Below are positions 58,901 to 64,000 of a stretch of DNA of 64,000 bases, in pieces. The position numbers and the translations under genes were made by a program. How positions within the stretch are numbered: the stretch's first letter is position 1; the number at the start of each line of letters is the position of its first letter. Under the pieces are notes generated by a model. The model saw only the letters and a program-made list of their open reading frames with translations, was not told the DNA's origin and searched no databases. Origin of the DNA: Lumbricus terrestris (taxonomy: Eukaryota > Annelida > Clitellata > Crassiclitellata > Lumbricidae); the NCBI GenBank assembly GCA_949752735.1, contig OX457053.1, positions 6,639,135-6,703,134 on the forward strand, written 5' to 3'.

Positions 58901-61546
58901 CCTGCAAAAGTTAATTTTAAAACAAAATGACTCAGTTTATCAATATACAGATGCACAGCATTACTAAACGTCTTAAGCACAATAACCATAACCACACGTT
59001 TATTGAAAGCAGAACAGTCTAACATATTTAACATATAAAAAACACAATGTTGGTTCAAAGTGATAGTCCTAAACAGGTCTAAGACCTGCTAAAAGGTTCG
59101 CCCTAGAATAAACATTGAATTAAGCACTGAAAAAGGGAAAAAAGGATATAACCGAAAACTTAGGTTTAAATACACAGATACAAATTTTTAAAGAACAATG
59201 TTCAATTGCACCAATAAGCTGAACTATATAAAATGGGCGCTGATTCTGCTAGAATCCAACCATGTCATTGCAGACAAAAGACATCAAAGACAATATAGCA
59301 ATCAAAATGACTTAGAACTCATATGCTAAAGAATTTCAATCAATAAATCTAGAATAAACATTTTATTGATCACATATAAGCAAATTTAAACAACTGATTT
59401 AAGTTATAAAGATCCGGCAAGCAAGAAGCAATATACTGAAATTGGAGACATTAATCTGAAGTTAACCAGCAAAGTTAATAAACCATTTTAAGGCACAAGA
59501 GATCAGAAAAGTGCAAAATCATAAAATTTCATTTTATTTTATCGTCACAATGGCTTACTTTTCGAAGTACTTCTTGTTCGTTGAGCTCGGCCAGATGTCT
59601 CGAAAACTAATACTTTTCCAAATACTGGCGAAAGAATCGATGAGTTCCTTAAAAATGGGATGAGTCTGAAATGAAACAAGCAAGAGTCTGTAATGTTTTG
59701 TTTTTATTTCACATTTGATGGGGATTCAACATTTATCAAAGACACCAATAAGAGTTGCTACCGCAGTAATAGCAATAATGATCTGACAACTTATTAGATG
59801 CCAATAACAATTTTACTATGCATAGAAATTATTATTATCATTATTATTACTATTATTATTATTATTATTATATAATGCAAAAGAGCACACCAAAATGTAA
59901 ATCTGAGGTGCAGATAAGCAGCCAACATTTGAAAATAACCATAACCATGACCACACATTTTATTGAAACCAAAAGTAAACAAGTTTAACAGATGTAATAG
60001 GTTATAAAAAAAATTGTATACAATGTATGGCTCAAAGGAAGAGTCCTAAAAAGGCCTAAGCCCACTAACAAGGATAACTCTATCTAGAATCAAATGTTCA
60101 TTGAATTGCACTATAATAAGAAGGTAATCGATATATAACTGAAAGTTTAGGTTTAAATAAACAGATCATATAAAAGTTTCAACAGAAAAAGCTTAACTAG
60201 TTAACCAATGTACACACGAGGCAAACTCTGATATCAAACCGGCGTAAAGAGATAAGTACGCAGCTGAGTTTCAAACGAAATTAAACTGCTAACATTTCTG
60301 AGTTGGTGCAGAATACAATTCCAAAAATTGCAGTTAGAATGCACTGAAAGCCAAGTAGAAAAGTGAGTCTTGGGTCGCTTTTAAAGGAAGTGAATATGAG
60401 CCACACTGATTGGCAGTCAACTCTAATCATTGGGGACACAGGCAATCTATGGGGCATGGAATGGACACAAACCCATTTAAATATCCAGAATGCGGCAGTT
60501 CAGTTAAATATCCTTACTCAACGACTGTATGCAACAGGGATGTATGCAAGGCATCAACAGTGATTGCAACTACAGTAAATAGTATATACACACTTTATAT
60601 TTATTAAACACTGGTCAATAAAATTTGATCACACAGCAAAAGTAATATACAGCAATAAAATTTATACACAGTTCTTTTCTTTTTAGCAACTGACCGATTG
60701 TAAGTTGAGGATGTCCTTTATCGTAAGGTGTTGGAGCAGGTGCAAGATAATTTCAGTGGGTAACGACAATATGGTCATTGCTCGAAATTTTGGTGCACCA
60801 AATCGGAGTCGACGGGATGAGGTAAAAGATCGGCTGACTACGTGGCGAGAATTTTGATTTCCTAAAACAGTCCAACAACAATGAAGTAAAAAACACAATA
60901 TTACGAATCACATACGTCACAAACTGACAACTATTTCTTTGCAATGTGATCACGGGTTCCTTCATTTAATCCAGGTGATGGTAGGTCAAACTTAGAAGTG
61001 CTCAAGACTAGAGAAAGAAAAGGTCTGAAGGTGGAGTGGACAGGAAAAACTTCTAGCCCTTCATCTGGCTCTGCCTCTGTTGTCAGGTCAGGAGAGCTTC
61101 TATTATTTTGTCTATTGAAGAGGCAGTATAGGAAGCTGCATTGTGCATAAAACGAAGTGTTTGATCTTGTTTTTTCCCATTTTAATAAGACGAGTACGAA
61201 TGGTGCACGCATGAACACTTCACATTCTCGTGCGATCTTTCCCCTTGAGCATCCTAACATAAACTTGTCTGTCTCTGACAATAATCCACCCGTTTGCGTA
61301 GCTTTAACGGAAATTACTGAGCCTAAGTGTTAATTAAAATGAAGTATAATCTGTGAACATAAACTTTTCTTAACAGAAGTGCAAACATGTCTCTTACTAT
61401 ACTAGCATCTTACAAACTTCCACCATCAAAGCATCATCCATGTTCGGTTCAAACTATCAAACAGAATACAATCGAACAAGAATCAAATCACTATAGAACT
61501 ACACAAAGCACCTTGCGCAAATAGACTTACCCTCGGTTTTGTTCAT
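46967..61546 (-). CDS. CCNF: cyclin F, F-box subunit of an SCF ubiquitin ligase, 15 coding exons
   Basis: Exons, 5' to 3': 61546-61531, 60861-60695, 59665-59559, 58901-58834, 57814-57618, 56447-56283, 55927-55701, 54855-54691, 53906-53783, 51387-51207, 50201-50114, 49291-49192, 48876-48731, 47987-47839, 47379-46967. All junctions are GT-AG and in phase; total 2313 nt, 770 residues (human about 786). The F-box starts near 34 (MTILSLPTEIILHLLQHL). Helical repeats follow, with FTWMFIRPPW...CC at about 153-170. The first cyclin box begins MRHILVDWLVEV at 315 and carries the hydrophobic-patch motif. Then come TIREGAYLTDHTYSYEEVVR (about 376-395), a second cyclin fold to about 515, a basic RKHKR (about 573) and a Ser-rich tail. 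Known role: SCF(cyclin F) ubiquitinates S/G2 substrates. The first coding exon is only 16 nt (MNKTE plus G); the alternative start is M34. Confidence 0.95.
47380..47838. other. cyclin F intron 14
   Basis: AT-rich intron with no recognised repeat. Confidence 0.5.
48028..48250. repeat. 22-bp intronic minisatellite
   Basis: About ten head-to-tail copies of ACACACGAGTTGACCCATGA plus CA, with CATGAG, CAAG and CGTGAC variants, in cyclin F intron 13. Adjacent copies touch without unique spacers. Confidence 0.93.
49292..50113. other. cyclin F intron 11 with LINE family B tail
   Basis: AT-rich. TTCATTCATTAAATAAATTT then ATATAGCACGGGCCG at 49941-49985 resembles an inverted family B tail. Nothing else recognised. 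Confidence 0.45.
50202..51206. other. cyclin F intron 10 with LINE fragment
   Basis: At 50770-50960, minus-strand phrases such as GGACCCACACTCCGGAATGC and TTCTCTCAGGATATTCACAC resemble non-LTR 3' coding ends (compare 44760). Short ACAC/ACAG-rich tracts lie at 51040-51190. Confidence 0.45.
51455..51596 (-). mobile_element. LINE family B 3' end, part 1 (split by MULE)
   Basis: Inverted family B tail: ATTCTATGTACTTATACAGC, GCCCCTTCCAAAAATCTACT and CAGGAACACTCC. It continues on the far side of the MULE at 53177-53290. Confidence 0.65.
51887..52345 (-). pseudogene. MULE transposase C-terminal fragment
   Basis: About 152 residues to a stop. DVVAGFERL, YFESVYIG, RRRRPTFPHSLGSQYERVL, LPRTTNSLEGWHNALKG, AGHPSQPKRKKYQDVD and YLRSISHNLSF form the characteristic end of animal MULE transposases (LPRTNN..EGWH, C-terminal HNL.F). 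Catalytic N-terminal and core parts are absent. The frame runs upstream into the tandem array, where it is meaningless. Confidence 0.85.
52366..52965. repeat. 88-bp tandem array inside MULE
   Basis: About seven units with period 88 (one 86), each containing GAAACGAAATCGAAAAGACA, GAGGCTTGTGTGTG, TGATGTACAGTATCATGTAC and TCGATAGGACGGCTATACTG. The first two units have CCGTATCATGTACAC, later ones CAGTATCATGTACAG. Each unit carries the palindrome GTACAGTATCATGTAC-like core and a short (GT)n. Confidence 0.95.
53177..53290 (-). mobile_element. LINE family B-like 3' end, part 2
   Basis: Minus strand CAGAGCTG and GGTCCGTCCATCTGGAATGA then GCTCCC corresponds to the GP(S/x)(I)WNELP coding signature. 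It joins 51455-51596 when the MULE is removed. Confidence 0.5.
53430..53520 (+). mobile_element. LINE family B 3' end
   Basis: TTAGCCGTGGCTGGGCTGAA, AGCGCTTCTGAGCAGCTTAC and CTTGAAGAGACCCCATATAT. In cyclin F intron 9. Confidence 0.65.
54584..54655. mobile_element. 72-bp TTAA-flanked hairpin MITE
   Basis: Ends CCCTTTAATG and its near complement GGTATTAAAGGG are flanked by TTAA at 54580-54583 and 54656-54659. An inner palindrome GGTATAGGATTTCCCATACC makes the whole element fold. TTAA targets and CCCT ends fit piggyBac-type MITEs. It sits 31 bp inside the cyclin F exon 8 donor. Confidence 0.65.
54900..55125 (+). mobile_element. LINE family B 3' end with coding remnant
   Basis: Reads FRAMVHTLSVVGPTVWNDLP and VTLRSLLVVHPAGF then stop, followed by CTCAAGTCTTTTTCTTCGTT, GCGCCTCCGAGTAGTTTCTT, GAGGCGCTATATAAATGCTC and (TGAA)n. 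In cyclin F intron 7, antisense to the gene. Confidence 0.8.
55126..55300. repeat. dispersed repeat shared with 45430-45600
   Basis: TTCCAGTCGGCAGATGTCGT, TGGTAAAATGAGTAGTAGGA and GACAGTTAAATTCACTGG align with 45497-45590. Confidence 0.6.
56005..56075. mobile_element. 71-bp TTAA-flanked hairpin MITE
   Basis: Ends TCCTTTACGCG and CCGGTAAAGGG, with TTAA at 56001-56004 and 56076-56079. Same size and TTAA target as 54584-54655. In cyclin F intron 6. Confidence 0.55.
56090..56210. repeat. GGTTATAAT/ATGATTATGATCAT tandem palindromic repeat
   Basis: About 50-bp units containing ATGGTTATGATTATGATCAT and AATTAAGGTTATAATC, repeated twice with partial copies, in cyclin F intron 6. Confidence 0.75.
56515..57110. 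repeat. 26-bp intronic minisatellite
   Basis: Around twenty copies of AAAAATGCACCATGTACAAA followed by CAAGTG (variant TATAAA), nearly perfect from 56630 to 57100, in cyclin F intron 5. Because 26 is not a multiple of 3, all three minus-strand frames stay open and mimic a 209-residue protein. Confidence 0.95.
57122..57215 (-). mobile_element. LINE family B 3' tail
   Basis: CATTCATTCTTATAGACTTA, CATAGTGCTCCTTCCAGAAA and ACCTACTCAGGAGTGCTCC, an inverted family B end next to the minisatellite. Confidence 0.65.
57912..58060 (-). mobile_element. LINE 3' tail, (TAAAA)-ended
   Basis: AAATAAAATAAAATCATTTA then TTTCGTGACAAATCAAGAAT and GGAGACCCTGAAGGC, the inverted 3' end of a LINE related to 40185-40330. 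In cyclin F intron 4. Confidence 0.5.
58985..59215 (-). mobile_element. LINE 3' region, copy 1 of a pair
   Basis: Aligns with 59945-60185 through CACGTTTATTGAAA, TTCAAAGTGATAGTCCTAAA, GAAAACTTAGGTTTAAATAC and ACAGAT. In cyclin F intron 3. Confidence 0.6.
59826..59875. repeat. (ATT)n microsatellite
   Basis: ATT units with few interruptions in cyclin F intron 2. Confidence 0.9.
59945..60350 (-). mobile_element. LINE 3' region, copy 2 of a pair
   Basis: Counterpart of 58985-59215, extending further. The minus strand includes GGAATTGTATTCTGCACCAA then CTCAG, consistent with a W-N-C-I-L-H-Q-L coding end. In cyclin F intron 2. Confidence 0.55.
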
Positions 61547-61689
61547 TTCTTTTGTTTGGTTGAAATAATTGCACAATTTTGACAAATTTCAGGTGAATTT
61601 CGGTAGAAAACCCCGATTTTATTCCCCGTATTTTGCCCCCAAACTATCTTTCAAAAAACGCGGACCCAAAATAACACTTGCTCAACACT

Positions 61690-61810
61690 TGCGGCGTTGA
61701 TTGGCAGATCTCAAATCTCGCGAACCCTCGACGAGATCTCGCGAGAGGCGGCGACCCTCAAACTTTCAAACTTGAACCCGAGCGCGCATGTTTGATTGGC
61801 CGCCAATGAC
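61690..61810 (-). promoter_or_regulatory. cyclin F promoter candidate
   Basis: GC-rich and TATA-less, 150-260 bp upstream of the ATG. Minus-strand GCCAAT at 61705-61700 and 61800-61795, and plus-strand CCAAT at 61803-61807, are NF-Y sites. TTTGAA (minus, 61770-61765) matches the CHR element of G2/M genes. TCTCGCGAGA at 61737-61746 is the palindromic TATA-less promoter motif, and GCGCGC at about 61782 is E2F-like. This combination is known for cell-cycle promoters; its activity here is inferred. Confidence 0.6.
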
Positions 61811-61821
61811 CCCAGTGCCCC

Positions 61822-61822
<1 letters not shown>

Positions 61823-61852
<30 letters not shown>

Positions 61853-61853
61853 G
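61823..61853. repeat. (ATC)n microsatellite
   Basis: About ten ATC units just upstream of the cyclin F promoter. Confidence 0.9.
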
Positions 61854-61994
61854 ACCATCATCAGGTCCAGATTTCAGCCATTTGGCAGCGATGGGTACGA
61901 ATAAAGGACCTCCATTAGTCATTTTAATTCGAACATGAGCATTCTGATTTTTGACTATTTTTCATGTCCCTACACAGGATGTCTATGAATCCGT

Positions 61995-62250
61995 CAGGAT
62001 TGTGAGAGTTCGTTCTGGAGCAGAGCTCGATCCTGGCCTCCATCCTCCAATTCCCGGCCCAGACGACACCCGCCTTAATAGATGCTCCGCCTCTCTGGTC
62101 CTATAGCCTAACTCGACCCGGACCACCACGGACTACTCTCACGGACAACCCTTCTGACTCAACGTAGCGTTCGTGAATAAGCTGGTGCCCCGCGTTTGGC
62201 TTTTGAGTAGCGCTTAAGAAATTTCGAGTTTACGATTACGATTTCAGAGC
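61995..62250 (+). mobile_element. LINE family A 3' end
   Basis: CAATTCCCGGCCCAGACGAC, ACCCGCCTTAATAG, CTCGACCCGGACCACCACGG, CTCAACGTAGCGTTCGTGAA, TAAGCTGGTGCCCCGCG and the tail GTTTACGATTACGA. Confidence 0.8.
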
Positions 62251-62499
62251 TCAGTTCTTATAATGGACTATTATTAATGGTTAGGCTATAGCTAAGTCTT
62301 TGCAAACAGTCTGCGAAAAAGGTGCTAGGCCATAAGAGAGACTACACAGAAGAACCATGCACTTAAGTCAAGTCCCATTTGAATGATTTATTACAGAGCC
62401 AAAACCAAAATCTTTGCTTAAACCAGAGCCTATGTTTTACCCTATTTTACCCTACTGTTTTTGGGTCGTAGGCCTACAGGCTCTGCGCTCCAGACCGCA

Positions 62500-63068
62500 T
62501 GGCTTTGAACCGCCCATGAAAGGTTACTTTAATTTCATCTGTCGAGTAACCTACTGTTCGCAGTGTTCAACTCACCAAAACTCCACCTCTCGCTATCTCC
62601 CCACAGGTCTTTCACTCAAAACTGAAAGCATTGCTCTTTCACAAATCGTATCCTGATTCTTCTTCTTCTCCAGGGCTGTTTTAAAGGAATTTTTAGAACT
62701 GCACATCCTCTTCTCTCCTTTCTCGTCCTCCATGGTAAATTACTCCCAATCTGAGGAAAATGGCCTATTTTTACTAGTTTTAACTGTACGGAACGTGACG
62801 GTAGTGCGTCTACAACTGCACGAATCCATTTAGAACTGCAGTGTGTAGAACTGCACGTTGAAAAAGCCCTGCTCTTCTCCTCACATCCCTCGCCATTTCA
62901 ACTCTAAACATCACCCACCTTAGCCGTCCATCTATCTGCCCTGCCTAACTCTCCGGACTTGACCCGCTGCCTATCGATTTTATTTTGATTGAGCGCCTGT
63001 GAATAAGCTGGTTCCCGCGACTTGGCTTTTGTGGGCGCTGTAGAAGTCTCGAGATTACGATTACGAAA
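62500..63068 (+). mobile_element. LINE family A 3' end with coding remnant
   Basis: The frame at about 62608 reads FHSKLKALLFHKSYPDSSSS. A 200-bp insertion-like stretch (62670-62880) with GAACTGCA repeats interrupts it, then ACCCACCTTAGCCG, GTGAATAAGCTGGTTCCCGC and GAGATTACGATTACGA complete the end. Confidence 0.7.
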
Positions 63069-63280
63069 CTGATGACAGCATTCGCTAGATGGCAAGGCTG
63101 TTTTTAAAGTCCTGGACTTGGAGCCTTGCAGTAGAGATCGAAATAAGATTCGCTAGATGGCAGCACATTTTCCAAAAAGCCCATTGGATCAATTGATAAA
63201 ATCCGTGAGTTACAACGTTGACGCAGACGCTTCAGCTACAATTTTTACAATGATTGTGACTGTTATTTACTAGCAATTTG

Positions 63281-63420
63281 AAATAGCGCCCCTACAATGT
63301 TACCTACTAAGGAGCGCTCCAAGTCCAACCGCGGTCGAATAAGTCTTAAGAAGAGAGACTCTGAGAGAGAAACGAGGCAGAAAGACCAATTGGCAGGCTA
63401 TTTGACGAAGAGCGAGCCAC
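63281..63420 (-). mobile_element. LINE family B 3' tail
   Basis: ATAGCGCCCCTACAATGTTA then CCTACTAAGGAGCGCTCC is the inverted family B/SINE terminus. The purine-rich DNA beyond it has no recognised frame. Confidence 0.6.
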
Positions 63421-63700
63421 GGAGAAAGCACGGCGGTCCGATTGCAGTCCGTGAGCGAGGAATAAAAGCTCCGCTCGCTTGTGCAGCTGAGCGGAGAGAG
63501 CGCGGCGCTGGACGTGCGTGGTGGAGCAGCAGAGATCCTGCAGGCAGTGCTTAATTTTTAATGTGTATAAAAAAGAAGTGCCTGGGACGCTCCTTAACAT
63601 TCCAGTCTGTGCTAGCCAAATAGGCCCAAGTGGCAGACTGGCGTTCAGCTTTGAAAATAAGTGCCTGCAAGTATAAAGGGGCTAAACCTTCTGTCGGAAT
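63421..63700. other. no gene recognised
   Basis: Probably the body of the inverted LINE. Short Arg-rich frame without a domain. Confidence 0.3.
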
Positions 63701-63830
63701 CTGTCCTTCCTTCCTTTATTCCGTCACCTCTGCCCTTCTGTCCGTCCGTCTTTATGTCCATCCATCCTTCCTTCCTTCCGTCCATTCCTTTCTTTCCGAC
63801 CGTCCGTCCTTCTCAAAGACGTCTCTAACT
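63700..63830. repeat. degenerate (TCCG/TCCT)n tract
   Basis: CTTCCTTCC, GTCCGTCC and CATCCATCC units without a real reading frame. Confidence 0.75.
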
Positions 63831-64000
63831 CTAGCATGGAAAGTGGTTTCGAGTTGAATAAAAAATGCTTCAGCAAAAGGAGCCGCAGAAAGCAGACGTA
63901 TTTCCAGTGGAAGCCCATTTAATACCACTGCAGTCCACCACAGTGCATTATGCAGACACCATGCTTAAGGTTCCTATCATGAATTGTAACATTAATGCCA

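Overview
This is animal nuclear DNA, not bacterial or viral. Genes are split by GT-AG introns, intergenic DNA is packed with long microsatellites, and many transposon families are present. Gene content (a full-length cyclin F, a lineage-specific rhodopsin-type GPCR), tRNA-derived SINEs, animal-type non-LTR elements and a strong excess of the palindrome TAGGCCTA suggest a marine invertebrate, perhaps a deuterostome such as an echinoderm. The species cannot be fixed from the sequence.

Layout. 1-25.9 kb: no host gene seen. It is a mosaic of microsatellites, 3' ends of non-LTR retrotransposons, hAT-like non-autonomous elements with exact 8-bp target duplications, a Tc1/mariner-like element and a Helitron-like end. 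25.9-27.2 kb: a GPCR with a single coding exon (+). 28.3-34.0 kb: duplicated blocks, including a 3' fragment of a second GPCR copy fused to a repeat that is also present at 6 kb. 34-37.8 kb: retroelement fossils. 37.87-43.85 kb: a seven-exon gene (+) for a 299-residue divergent AAA+ protein whose Walker B and sensor-1 residues look degenerate. 44-46.4 kb: a LINE end and a mariner fossil. 46.97-61.55 kb: a 15-exon cyclin F gene (-), 770 residues, with introns that host a MULE element, minisatellites, LINE ends and tiny TTAA-flanked hairpins. 61.7-61.8 kb: its probable promoter (CCAAT boxes, a CHR-like element, TCTCGCGAGA). 62-64 kb: more LINE ends.

The AAA+ gene and cyclin F are convergent, about 3.1 kb apart. 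Nothing links the three genes functionally. Cyclin F is the F-box substrate receptor of an SCF ubiquitin ligase, the GPCR is a plasma-membrane receptor of unknown ligand, and the AAA+ protein is unassigned.

Retroelement names used here are my own. Family A is a LINE whose 3' end carries a TTACGA-type tail. Family B is a LINE whose 3' end reads GCGCTATATAAAT then (GAAT)n. Family C is a non-LTR element with a conserved C-terminal domain and a tail reading CTCGGGTAAAA then (TAA)n. Exon models come from reading splice sites and frames by eye; no alignment or search was run.
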